NCBI GenBank assembly: GCA_017431185.1
Contig: JAFRLP010000446.1
Span: forward strand, 1 to 8,445
From: Victivallales bacterium
GTDB lineage: Bacteria > Verrucomicrobiota > Lentisphaeria > Oligosphaerales > Oligosphaeraceae
Direction: 5' to 3'
DNA: 8,445 bases
The position numbers were made by a program, and so were the translations under genes. The first letter of the stretch is position 1. Each line of letters opens with the position of its first letter. A model generated the notes under the pieces. That model saw only the letters and a list, made by a program, of their open reading frames with translations. It was not told where the DNA came from and ran no database searches. This document shows positions 1 to 7,420 of this stretch, piece after piece.

Positions 1-2
1 AC

Positions 3-1043
3 TGGGTGTTCGGCGATGGCGTGCAGATGACCGGAGCGAAGGTTACCCGCGCATTTGGAACTCTGTCGCCCGTCTCCGTGCGTTGCACGGTGCGGAATGT
101 CACCGCCAGCGGAATGGTTTATTTTCCGCAAAATGCCCCCAGGCCGCTGCATTACCAGAACGCCAAGGACAGAAAACAGATGGCGGAATGGATTGAACCC
201 GCCATGTCTCGGCAAAAGGATCCCGTGCAGTTGTTTGCCTTCCTGCGTTTTTTTCAGGAGGATGAGTTGGACGCACGGCAGGTGCCCCTGGCGGAGCGCA
301 TCCTCAAGACGTCCGACCTGGACAGCCAGACACGCACAGCCACGCTGCTGACACTGGCGCGCGCCGCCGCCAAGGACTCGCCTGGCAAGGCTGCGCGTGC
401 CTGGCGTGAACTCCTGCGCCTGAAGCAGCCGCCACGCCAGTTTGCGGAGTGCTTTGCGGAGGCCATGGAGTTTCTGGTGTATCGCCAGTTGGATTATGCT
501 TCGGCTGCCCACTGCCTGGCGGAGAATGAGTCACGCCTTCCCCGGGATGGCCGTCTGGCGGTTGCATGGCAGTTTGACCTGGCGCGCCTGCAAGGCAGGA
601 CCGAAGATGCGAAAAGGCATTTCCACACGCTGTTGGACCGCCGTGTGAGGCAGCAGGAGAACCGTGTCTCCACTGCCCAGGGCAATGCCCTTTACGCCAA
701 CGTGGAGGAACGGCTGGCCTCTGGAAACATTTTGGAGGCTGAAGGCGAACTGCGTCGCTGGATTGCCCAGACCCCACAGGCGCGCACCGATGGCCGCTAT
801 AGTCTTGTCCGCGCCCGTTGCCTGCGCAAACGCGGATGGCTGGACGGGGCGGTCGCCGAACTCCTCGGCGCCATCCAGCACGAACCCCTTTTGCCGAATC
901 TGCCTGACGTGGAGTTCGAGTTGGCTGCCCTGTATCAGGCAAAGGGAGAGCAGGGCAGGGCGCGTGAACTGTGGGCGCGCATCGTCAAGGAGTATCCCTT
1001 GCATCCTTTGGCGGACGAGGCCAGGAAGAGGAGCCGCCAATGA
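3..1043 (+). CDS. PKD-domain / TPR-repeat protein, 5' end missing
   Basis: The reading frame is already open at base 3, so the N-terminus lies outside the window; the first GTG at base 6 is probably not a real start. The first visible residues read W-V-F-G-D-G, followed about 25 residues later by V-R-C-T-V-R-N. This is the signature of a PKD domain, an immunoglobulin-like fold common in exported and surface proteins. The rest, about 300 residues, is Ala/Leu/Arg-rich and helical. It contains degenerate TPR-like helix pairs, clearest near the C-terminus (ELAALYQAKGEQGRARELW followed by a YPLHPLADEA stretch, as in YbgF/BamD-like TPRs). No catalytic motif is visible. It ends in TGA overlapping the next start (ATGA), so the two genes are probably translationally coupled. 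A role as an envelope scaffold is inference; the PKD call rests on one partial domain. Confidence 0.75.
   Translation, partial: WVFGDGVQMTGAKVTRAFGTLSPVSVRCTVRNVTASGMVYFPQNAPRPLHYQNAKDRKQMAEWIEPAMSRQKDPVQLFAFLRFFQEDELDARQVPLAERILKTSDLDSQTRTATLLTLARAAAKDSPGKAARAWRELLRLKQPPRQFAECFAEAMEFLVYRQLDYASAAHCLAENESRLPRDGRLAVAWQFDLARLQGRTEDAKRHFHTLLDRRVRQQENRVSTAQGNALYANVEERLASGNILEAEGELRRWIAQTPQARTDGRYSLVRARCLRKRGWLDGAVAELLGAIQHEPLLPNLPDVEFELAALYQAKGEQGRARELWARIVKEYPLHPLADEARKRSRQ
1023..1033 (+). promoter_or_regulatory. Shine-Dalgarno site inside the end of the PKD/TPR gene
   Basis: AGGAAGAGGAG lies 6 bases before the ATG at 1040, inside the last codons of the upstream gene. It decides the start of the next gene in favour of ATG 1040 over the in-frame ATG at 971, which has no comparable site and would bury the signal peptide behind 23 extra residues. 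Confidence 0.7.
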
Positions 1044-1816
1044 GAACATTGTCCTGCGCCATCTTGCTGTCTGCCCTATGGTGTGGCGCACAGCCCCCGT
1101 CTGTGCCAGTTGGAACATATCTTTACGCGGATATGGAGAAGGTGCCCCAGGCCCGTGGCAGTCTGACCGTGAGACTGCCTCAACCATCCGCGTCGCAATT
1201 GGTGGTCGCGTGGGGACACAAGAACCGCAAAGACCGGCAGGAACGCGCTGGCACGAATGAGGACGAAAGGCAGGCGCTGAAGCCACGTCTGGCAAATCTC
1301 TCCGGGGACGGCGGAACCGCCGTCTTCAGCCAGTTGCCGCCCGATTTCTACGACCTCATCATCATCGACCCGCTGAAAATGACCATTGTGGACGGGCTGA
1401 CGTTGCAGCAGAACGCCTCCCCGACACCCCGCCATCAGGAATATCTGGGGGAAATCACCAGGACATTGCTTGGCAAACGCGAGGACAAGGTGGCGGCATG
1501 GGAGGGATTCTTCGATAACAAGGAGATTCTGCGTTGCGAATTTGACGGGGAGCGTGCAGGTGTGCTGCTTCAGCAGATGCGTCTGGGCAAAGCCTTGGCT
1601 GAGAGCGGCGCTGTGCTGGCTGGCACAATCCACAGTGTGGATGTGGTGTGGCTTGAGCGCGCCAAAAACGGCCAGTGGCAGGTGCTGACGCGGCAGCAGC
1701 TTTACCGCGGCGAATTGCCGTCCCGGGAGTATTTCCGTTATCGCCGTGAGGATAGGCTGTCAGGTCTGCGCGTCGTCACCCGTCCCCGCTCCGTTGATTT
1801 GACTGGTGCGAAGTAA
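1040..1816 (+). CDS. Secreted protein of unknown function
   Basis: This 258-residue protein has an N-terminal signal peptide: Met-Arg, then a hydrophobic run LSCAILLSALWCGA, with likely signal peptidase I cleavage after Ala17 (CGA/Q). The cysteines do not fit a lipobox, so a lipoprotein is unlikely. The mature part is about 241 residues and has no further membrane segment. Residues around GGTAVFSQLPPDFYDLIIIDP resemble the beta-strand pattern of carboxypeptidase-regulatory/CNA-B-like sandwich domains (G-x-x-x-F-x-x-L-P-x-x-x-Y-x-L). That resemblance is weak. The C-terminal third is mixed alpha/beta and basic. I do not recognise a family. The start overlaps the stop of the PKD/TPR gene by four bases, so the two products are probably made together and may act together in the periplasm or at the surface. 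Confidence 0.8.
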   Translation: MRTLSCAILLSALWCGAQPPSVPVGTYLYADMEKVPQARGSLTVRLPQPSASQLVVAWGHKNRKDRQERAGTNEDERQALKPRLANLSGDGGTAVFSQLPPDFYDLIIIDPLKMTIVDGLTLQQNASPTPRHQEYLGEITRTLLGKREDKVAAWEGFFDNKEILRCEFDGERAGVLLQQMRLGKALAESGAVLAGTIHSVDVVWLERAKNGQWQVLTRQQLYRGELPSREYFRYRREDRLSGLRVVTRPRSVDLTGAK

Positions 1817-1824
1817 GGTGTTTA

Positions 1825-1849
1825 TTCAGATGCGCAGGCCACTTCTGAA
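1825..1849. terminator. Weak hairpin between convergent genes
   Basis: TTCAGA (1825-1830) and TCTGAA (1844-1849) form a 6-bp inverted repeat around a 13-base loop, in the 38-base gap between two convergent genes. A GTG/CAC pair could extend it across a bulge. It has no GC-rich stem and no clear T-run, so calling it a bidirectional terminator rests mainly on position. Confidence 0.2.
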
Positions 1850-1854
1850 CACAG

Positions 1855-3153
1855 TTACCGGCCCTTAAGCCAGGTGATGTACTGCTCTGCGGTGCGCCCC
1901 GAGACGCCGCCGTGGGAGATTTCCCAGGCGTGTGCGTCCCTGACCAGTTGCTCATCCGTGAGGGAGATGCCTTCGCGCTTCGCCAACTCCTCGACAATCT
2001 GGCGATACTCCTTGGGAGTGGGACTTCCATAATGGATGGACACCCCGAAACGTTCCGCGAGGGAGAGTTTTTCCTCGACGGTGTCGGAACGGTGGATGTC
2101 GCCGCCATGCTCCATGTCGGAGCGGTCATTCCAGGTCTCCCGCACCAGATGACGGCGGTTGCTGGTGGCGTAAATCAGCACGTTGTCCGGACGTTTCTCC
2201 ACTCCGCCCTCGATCACCGCCTTCAGGTATTTGTACTCCTGTTCATTCTCCTCGAAGGAGAGGTCATCCAAAAACAGAATGAAGCGATACGCCCGGTTTT
2301 TCAGGCAGGCGACGGTTGCGGACAGGTCCTGGAACTGGTGCTTGTAGATTTCCACCATGCGCAGACCTTGGCCGTGGTACTCGTTGATGAGCGCCTTGAC
2401 GGAGGTGGATTTCCCAGTTCCGGAGTCCCCGTAAAGCAGGACATTGTTGGCGGGCCGTCCAGCCAGAAACGCCTCCGTGTTGGTGCGCAAAAGCGCCTTC
2501 TGTCGCTCATAGCCGACGATGGAGGAGAGGCGCACCGAGTCCGTGTCGTCGATGGTGATGAACTTCACGCCACCAGCGCCGTCGCCTCGAATTCGGAATG
2601 CGCGGTTCAGTCCGAATTGACCGACGCCCACCTCTGCGTATGCAGTTGTCATCAAATCGAAAAACTGCTCGGCTGTCCGTGTCTTCGCCAGCAGTCCGCT
2701 CAATTTGCGAACTTGCGAAGAAACATGCTGGTTGCGGTTCTGCTGCGCTTTCGGCGCCGCCCGGTAATTGGTTAAGGTTTGGAAGCACTCCACTCCCAAG
2801 TCCTTTTCCAAGGCGTGAAAATCAAAGCGGAATAGTTTTCGGAAACACTCAAAGTCGTCTTTGGCGAATTGGTTGACGGAGGCGCCAGGGGTGGCGCCGC
2901 GCCGCTCGCAGGCCAAGGTAAAGGGATTTTCCGCCATCAGCAGATGATAGGTCAGGTAGTCCTGCCAGAGGTTCTGGTCAAAGCCGTTTTCCATTCCCAA
3001 TTCCAGCAGATGGCAAACGGCTTTCAGCAGGCATTCCCGCAAAATCTCCTCGTCGGCATGGTTTTTCCATGCGTGGAATATGGCCGACATGTCTGCCAGG
3101 AGGGTTCCTTCTTTCGGGTGAAACAAAATCAGGGAGGAGACGAAACTGTTCAT
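1855..3153 (-). CDS. DUF815-family AAA+ ATPase
   Basis: The protein has 432 residues from the ATG at 3153. The C-terminal half is a clear P-loop ATPase of the DUF815 type: Walker A GDSGTGKST at about 242-250, Walker B FILFLDDLSFE at about 291-301, a sensor-1-like YATSNRRHL at about 328-336, and a conserved EKLSLAERFG with a candidate arginine finger near 364-370. The N-terminal 200 residues are helical and presumably the partner-specific part. The family is widespread but poorly characterised, so the substrate is unknown. An in-frame ATG at 3261 would add 36 residues (KKRRKRGHGG and onward) from AT-rich, non-coding-looking sequence. I prefer 3153 because a promoter-like pair lies inside that extension. 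Neither start has a good Shine-Dalgarno site. It converges with the secreted-protein gene and diverges from dprA. Confidence 0.9.
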   Translation of the reverse strand: MNSFVSSLILFHPKEGTLLADMSAIFHAWKNHADEEILRECLLKAVCHLLELGMENGFDQNLWQDYLTYHLLMAENPFTLACERRGATPGASVNQFAKDDFECFRKLFRFDFHALEKDLGVECFQTLTNYRAAPKAQQNRNQHVSSQVRKLSGLLAKTRTAEQFFDLMTTAYAEVGVGQFGLNRAFRIRGDGAGGVKFITIDDTDSVRLSSIVGYERQKALLRTNTEAFLAGRPANNVLLYGDSGTGKSTSVKALINEYHGQGLRMVEIYKHQFQDLSATVACLKNRAYRFILFLDDLSFEENEQEYKYLKAVIEGGVEKRPDNVLIYATSNRRHLVRETWNDRSDMEHGGDIHRSDTVEEKLSLAERFGVSIHYGSPTPKEYRQIVEELAKREGISLTDEQLVRDAHAWEISHGGVSGRTAEQYITWLKGR

Positions 3154-3199
3154 GGATACCGTGGAAATTAGGAGGGGAATTAGTCTTGAGTTTGAAAGA

Positions 3200-3227
3200 A
3201 ATTTACCACCGATTCCCCTCTGTTCAA
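3200..3227 (-). promoter_or_regulatory. Candidate promoter for the DUF815 ATPase
   Basis: Read on the minus strand, TTGAAC (3227-3222) is followed after 16 bases by TAAATT (3205-3200). Transcription would start near 3192, giving a leader of about 40 bases to ATG 3153. Spacing and -10 type match the promoters near 8000-8230. A less good pair further upstream (TTGCAA, then an ATATAT tract near 3290) could instead serve the ATG at 3261. Confidence 0.45.
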
Positions 3228-3311
3228 GGCCGCCATGCCCCCTTTTTCGTCTTTTTTTCATCTGTTCTCACTGTTGGATGAAAAAACATATATTTTTCTT
3301 TGTGAATAGAC

Positions 3312-3341
3312 TTGCAATCCAAGTTTTCAATGGCATATTAT
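3312..3341 (+). promoter_or_regulatory. Promoter of dprA
   Basis: TTGCAA (3312-3317) and TATTAT (3336-3341) are separated by 18 bases in an AT-rich stretch, a good sigma70-type pair. The start would be near 3348, leaving a leader of only about 20 bases before the dprA ATG, just enough to include its ribosome site. Confidence 0.55.
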
Positions 3342-3353
3342 GTTTGTCATTAT

Positions 3354-3358
3354 AGGAG
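3354..3358 (+). promoter_or_regulatory. Shine-Dalgarno site of dprA
   Basis: AGGAG sits 9 bases before the ATG at 3368 and supports that start. Confidence 0.65.
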
Positions 3359-3367
3359 AAAATAGCC

Positions 3368-4498
3368 ATGCTAGACCATCGCACAGCCCTTCTTGTACTC
3401 AATATGCTGCCGGGAATTGGCCCTGGCAGGACCCGTTTTCTGCTGGAGACCTTCGGGTCGCCGGAGGCCGCTTTGGCGGCCCCGTTTGAAGAGTTATGCC
3501 GTGTCCACGGCATCGGCGAAAAACTCGCGCCCATCATCTGTCAATGGCCGCGCTACTGCAATCCGGACGCGGAACTGCGGCTGGCTCAAGCGGCGGGTGT
3601 GACCATTGTCCAACCGCAGGATGACGCCTATCCCCCGCTGTTGCGCAACATCCATGACCCGCCTCTCTGTCTGTATGTGCGCGGAAAACTGGCTGCCCTG
3701 CGCCAAACGGAGATGGCCATCGCCATCGTCGGCTCCCGTGCCGCAACCAATTACGGGCGGAAGATTGCCGCCATGCTGGCGGAGGGCGCAAGCATGGCTG
3801 GCTGGCCTGTGGTGTCGGGACTTGCGCGCGGCATTGACACCGCCGCGCATGAGGCGACACTGCGCTTTGGCGGAGTGACGCTCGCGGTCATCGGCTCTGG
3901 GCTCTCCGCCATTTACCCGAAGGAGAATCTGGGGCTGGCAGCCGCCATTGCCGAGCGGGGCGGCGCAGTGCTGTCCGAATTCCCCATGAGATACCAGCCT
4001 GACAAACGGAGTTTCCCGATGCGAAATCGCATCATCTCGGGAATTTGCCAGGGCACCATTGTCGTGGAGGCTGGAGTCAAGTCAGGCAGTCTCATCACTG
4101 CCGCACAGGCGCTGGAGCAGGGACGCACCGTCTTTGCCGTGCCCGGCATGGTGGACGCCCCTTTCGCGCGAGGATGCCATGCGCTGATTCGGGATGGAGC
4201 CACTCTAGTGGAGTCCTTTCAGGACGTCATCAATGAATTCACCTTGCTGCCTGGCCTGGCGCCGCCCGAACAATCCCAGGCGCATCCGCTCCCGCCGCCC
4301 AATCCAGCCGAATTGGGGCTGACCGGACTGGAGGCGCAGCTCTGGCAGTTGCTCGGCCAGGGATATACGACGATTGACGGTCTCATCGACGCGACGGGCA
4401 ATGACCCCTCCTGCATCATGGCGGCCCTGGTCACACTGGAACTGCGCCGCCTCATCCGGCGCACACCCGGTTCCCGCATTGAAATCGGCGGCAGATAG
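3368..4498 (+). CDS. dprA: DNA-processing protein DprA (Smf)
   Basis: DprA binds incoming single-stranded DNA during transformation and loads RecA on it; it is also widespread in bacteria not known to be competent. The 376 residues show the full three-part layout. An N-terminal SAM/HhH-like region carries LPGIGPGRTRFLLETFGSP and HGIGEKLAP (about 14-56). The Rossmann-like DNA-binding core has IVGSRA (G122-S123-R124), SGLARGID (150-157), the AVIGSGLSAIYPKEN loop, FPMRNRIISG (216-225) and VVEAGVKSGSLITA. A C-terminal winged-helix (DprA_WH-like) domain of about 60 residues begins at LTGLEAQLWQLL. The gene has its own promoter and ribosome site. It is followed 147 bases later by topA, an arrangement seen in many bacteria (smf-topA). 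Length and motifs are normal and nothing looks degraded. Confidence 0.96.
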   Translation: MLDHRTALLVLNMLPGIGPGRTRFLLETFGSPEAALAAPFEELCRVHGIGEKLAPIICQWPRYCNPDAELRLAQAAGVTIVQPQDDAYPPLLRNIHDPPLCLYVRGKLAALRQTEMAIAIVGSRAATNYGRKIAAMLAEGASMAGWPVVSGLARGIDTAAHEATLRFGGVTLAVIGSGLSAIYPKENLGLAAAIAERGGAVLSEFPMRYQPDKRSFPMRNRIISGICQGTIVVEAGVKSGSLITAAQALEQGRTVFAVPGMVDAPFARGCHALIRDGATLVESFQDVINEFTLLPGLAPPEQSQAHPLPPPNPAELGLTGLEAQLWQLLGQGYTTIDGLIDATGNDPSCIMAALVTLELRRLIRRTPGSRIEIGGR

Positions 4499-4516
4499 CG
4501 CGATTTGTTGCAGGAA

Positions 4517-4547
4517 TTGACAAGAATTGTCCCAAGTCACTTGTCAA
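4517..4547. repeat. Inverted repeat before topA, possible operator
   Basis: TTGACAAG (4517-4524) and CTTGTCAA (4540-4547) are perfect reverse complements around 15 bases. A nested GACAA-gaa-TTGTC lies at 4519-4531, so TTGTC/GACAA half-sites occur three times. The right arm overlaps the proposed topA -35 box. There is no T-run after it, so it does not look like a dprA terminator. Binding by a regulator is inference. Confidence 0.4.
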
Positions 4548-4570
4548 CTCCCCATTGGCAATGCTATATT
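4541..4570 (+). promoter_or_regulatory. Promoter of topA
   Basis: TTGTCA (4541-4546) and TATATT (4565-4570, inside TATATTATA) are 18 bases apart. Transcription would begin near 4577, giving a leader of about 70 bases to ATG 4646. The perfect TTGACA at 4517 has no -10 box at the right distance and is better explained as part of the inverted repeat. Confidence 0.5.
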
Positions 4571-4645
4571 ATACACTATCCCAATACAGCCTGACACCCT
4601 TCCGTTTTGGGGAATGAAGCGGGAGATAGTTTTTTTTCACAGCCA

Positions 4646-7420
4646 ATGAATAATCAACCACTCATCATTGTCGAATCTCCGACCAAGGCTCGTACCATTG
4701 GGCGTTTTCTGGGCGGCGGGGCAACTGTCCTGGCCTCCCAGGGACATGTCCGTGATCTGCCGGAGCACACGATTGGAGTCGATTTGTCCAGTGACTTCAA
4801 GCCCGATTACGAACTGACCAGCAATGGCAGGCGAATCGTCCCGAAGTTGAAGAGCGCCGCCAGCAGCGCATCCGCTGTTTACCTGGCAACCGACCCTGAC
4901 CGCGAGGGCGAAGCAATCGCGTGGCATCTTCAGGAGGTCCTCAAGCGTGGCTGCAAAGCCCCTTTTCATCGCGTCACTTTCCATGAAATCACCCAGAGCG
5001 CCATCAATCGCGCTTTCCAGAACCCTGGCGTGATTGCCCTGGACATGGTGGATGCACAGCAGGCGCGCCGTGTGCTGGACCGCCTGGTCGGATACCAGGT
5101 CAGCCCCTTGCTGTGGCGCAACATCCAGAAAGGCACGAGTGCCGGACGTGTCCAGACCGTCGCTCTCCGGCTGGTCGTCGAAAGAGAACGGGAAATCCAG
5201 GCATTCGTCCCCGTCGAATACTGGAATCTGGACGCGCAGTTCGCCACTGACCAGCCCAGCGCCTCGTTCAAGGCGCGCCTGATGCGCATCAACGGCGAAA
5301 AGGCCATGGTGGGCAGTGGAGAGGTGGCGCAGCGGCTGCATGACGCCTTGCTTTCGCCTGGCGTGGTGCATCGCGTCGTCAAAGTCACCAGCACTCCCCG
5401 CCAGAAGAAAGCGCCCCCGCCGTTCATCACCAGCACGCTTCAGCAGGCTGCCGGCAGCGCCCTGCATTTGGGGGCGGCGCAGACGATGCGGGTCGCGCAG
5501 GAGTTGTACGAGGGCATTGACCTGGGCAGCGGGCAAGTCGGTCTCATCACCTATATGAGAACGGACTCCGTCAACATCGCCAAGGAGGCTCAGACTGCGG
5601 CGCTTCAGTTCATCAAGGGCGCATTTGGCCAGCAGTATCTGCCGGACAAGCCCAATGTTTACCGTTCTGGAAAGCAGGCGCAGGAGGCGCACGAGGCCAT
5701 TCGCCCCACGGATGTCACCAACACCCCTGACCTTGTGGCTCCCCATTTGACCCCGATGCAACTCAAGGTGTATCGCCTCATCTGGAATCGCTTTGTGGCC
5801 AGCCAGATGGCCCCTGCCAAGCAAAAGGACCATGCGATTGAGGTGGAGAGCAGCGGCGGAGCCCTGGCTGTCCTGCCCACGGCTGGCCTCTTGTCGGCCG
5901 CCAAGGAAAAGAAGGAGACTGCGGCGCCAGCCGCCGGAGTCTCCTGCGGTTTCCATGCAGGGGCACGGGAGACCATCTTCCCCGGCTTCCTGCAAGTCTA
6001 TTCATTCCGTGAAGTCGGTGAGGTGCAGGAGCCTGACGAGTTGCTCAACACTCTGCCCAAACTTCCCGAAGGGCTTCTCTGCCGTCTGCTGAAATTGGAG
6101 AAGCAGCAGTGTTTCACCCAGCCGCCAAGCCGTTATTCGGAGGCGTCGCTGGTCAAGGCATTGGAGGCGAATGGAGTCGGGCGCCCCTCCACGTATGCAA
6201 CCACCGTCAATACCATCCAGGAGCGAAATTACGTCTCCCGCGACAAGGGAAGCCTGGTCCCGACTGAACTCGGCTTCCGCGTATGCGATTATCTGATTCA
6301 GTTCATGCCGCACCTGTTTGACGTCGGCTTCACCGCTCAGATGGAAGGACAGCTGGATGAAATTGGCGAGGGCAAACTCAACTGGATTGCCATGCTCCGA
6401 CAATTTTACGGTCAGTTCCAGGATTGGATGGGAACCCAGAATCCCGCCGCCACCCCGAATAGTCGGGAATTCCTTTCCGCCTTTGTGCAGCTGTTTCCGC
6501 CTGACTTCCCGTTTGATCCGCCTGTCAAGATTGGTCGCCGGACACATGACGACGCCGAATTCGTGGACTCCATTCGCAAACGGCTGGACGGACAATCGAC
6601 CATTTCCGACCGTCAATGGGATGCGGTCATCAACATGGCTGCGCGATACGCACCGCGTGTGCCGTCAGTGCTGGATTGCGCATCGAAATACGGGCTGACG
6701 GAGATTTTGCAGGAGAAGATGGCCAAACTGGCGGAGAGCCAGGCTGCCCCGCGTGAGCCAATTGCCCCGGAGACGGCGGCGCTGCTGGAGGCGATGTCCC
6801 AAATCACCTTCAAACCGGCGGTCAAGCGTGGCAGACGTACCTACGATGACGGCAAATTCTACCGCTCTCTCCGCGAACAGGTTGCCCAAGGCAAGGCTCT
6901 TACTCCACCGCAAGTCAAGGCTCTGCTGCAAATGGCCTCCAACTATGCGGCGATGATACCGAAGTACGCGGAACTGGTGGCTGCTTTTGGCGACGATGCG
7001 CCTGCCATTCAAGCCACCGCCCCCGCCGACGATGCGCAAAAGGCCAGGCTGCAAACTCTGGTGGATATGGCTGCCGAGGTCAAGGAGTGGCGTCCTGCCG
7101 AGAACACGGGACGCCGTAGCTTTGACGATCACGCATTCATCATCTCTGTCAGCGAGCAGTTCCAGCAGAAAGGCGCCCTTTCGGAGCGTCAAGTCTCCGC
7201 CTTGCTGAAAGTCCTAGGCAAGTACGCCAGCCAAATCCATGATTTTGAACAGCGGGTCGCCGCCCTCGGCTTTTCGGCAGCCCCGAAAAGGGAACCGCCC
7301 AGGGAACTGGAGGAAACTTGCCCTGAATGTGGGGCTAAACTGGTGGTCAGGCAAGGCCGCCGCGGGCCTTTTGTGGGCTGTTCCGCCTATCCCAAGTGCA
7401 AATACATCAAGAAGGGATAG
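4646..7420 (+). CDS. topA: DNA topoisomerase I (type IA) with a three-fold repeat insert
   Basis: The enzyme relaxes negative supercoils by single-strand cleavage and passage. The product is 924 residues. The Toprim domain has IIVESPTKARTI (Glu10) and TDPDREGEAIAWHL (D83, D85, E87) for Mg2+. The active-site tyrosine is Tyr303 in ITYMRTDS, with Arg305 beside it. AHEAIRP (348-354), PSRYSEASLVKALEANGVGRPSTYA and FTAQMEGQLDEI complete the core, which ends near residue 595. Residues about 600-885 hold three diverged modules not found in the Escherichia coli enzyme. One zinc ribbon closes the protein (C892-x2-C895-x16-C912-x5-C918). I chose ATG 4646 because homologues start just before the VES motif; a TTG at 4607 would add 13 residues. 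There is no well-spaced Shine-Dalgarno site: GGGAG ends 20 bases upstream and a T8 run intervenes. The 3' end overlaps the convergent HD gene. Confidence 0.95.
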   Translation: MNNQPLIIVESPTKARTIGRFLGGGATVLASQGHVRDLPEHTIGVDLSSDFKPDYELTSNGRRIVPKLKSAASSASAVYLATDPDREGEAIAWHLQEVLKRGCKAPFHRVTFHEITQSAINRAFQNPGVIALDMVDAQQARRVLDRLVGYQVSPLLWRNIQKGTSAGRVQTVALRLVVEREREIQAFVPVEYWNLDAQFATDQPSASFKARLMRINGEKAMVGSGEVAQRLHDALLSPGVVHRVVKVTSTPRQKKAPPPFITSTLQQAAGSALHLGAAQTMRVAQELYEGIDLGSGQVGLITYMRTDSVNIAKEAQTAALQFIKGAFGQQYLPDKPNVYRSGKQAQEAHEAIRPTDVTNTPDLVAPHLTPMQLKVYRLIWNRFVASQMAPAKQKDHAIEVESSGGALAVLPTAGLLSAAKEKKETAAPAAGVSCGFHAGARETIFPGFLQVYSFREVGEVQEPDELLNTLPKLPEGLLCRLLKLEKQQCFTQPPSRYSEASLVKALEANGVGRPSTYATTVNTIQERNYVSRDKGSLVPTELGFRVCDYLIQFMPHLFDVGFTAQMEGQLDEIGEGKLNWIAMLRQFYGQFQDWMGTQNPAATPNSREFLSAFVQLFPPDFPFDPPVKIGRRTHDDAEFVDSIRKRLDGQSTISDRQWDAVINMAARYAPRVPSVLDCASKYGLTEILQEKMAKLAESQAAPREPIAPETAALLEAMSQITFKPAVKRGRRTYDDGKFYRSLREQVAQGKALTPPQVKALLQMASNYAAMIPKYAELVAAFGDDAPAIQATAPADDAQKARLQTLVDMAAEVKEWRPAENTGRRSFDDHAFIISVSEQFQQKGALSERQVSALLKVLGKYASQIHDFEQRVAALGFSAAPKREPPRELEETCPECGAKLVVRQGRRGPFVGCSAYPKCKYIKKG
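6524..7240 (+). repeat. Three diverged protein repeats within topA
   Basis: Core copies lie at 6524-6664 (residues 627-673), 6821-6961 (726-772) and 7103-7240 (820-865), spaced 99 and 94 residues. Each begins G-R-R-(T/S)-(H/Y/F)-D-D, then x2-F-x2-S-(I/L/V), a Gln/Lys-rich turn, (I/L)-(S/T)-x-(R/P)-Q-(W/V)-x-A-(V/L), and ends in a helix close to M-A-x-(R/N/K)-Y-A. The linkers also share a pattern: a Leu/Met-rich helix, then F/W-x-P just before the next GRR, so the full unit is about 95 residues. The similarity is seen at protein level; the DNA copies have diverged, so this is an old duplication. The basic GRR followed by an acidic pair and helices could be a DNA or protein contact module, which is inference. 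Confidence 0.8.

Noticed and set aside
1912..2775. Open frame of 287 codons on the plus strand inside the DUF815 gene
   Set aside because: It lies opposite the Walker A and Walker B coding sequence, has no recognisable domain and no ribosome site.
4517..4547. Inverted repeat after dprA as a rho-independent terminator
   Set aside because: The stem is AT-rich with a 15-base loop and no T-run follows.
4607..4645. TTG at 4607 as the topA start
   Set aside because: It has no Shine-Dalgarno site, adds 13 residues before the point where TopA proteins normally begin, and translates through a T8 run.
4637..5995. Long open frame of 452 codons on the minus strand inside topA
   Set aside because: It is fully antisense to the conserved catalytic core of topA and shows no family motif. 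Long antisense frames are expected opposite GC-rich codons.
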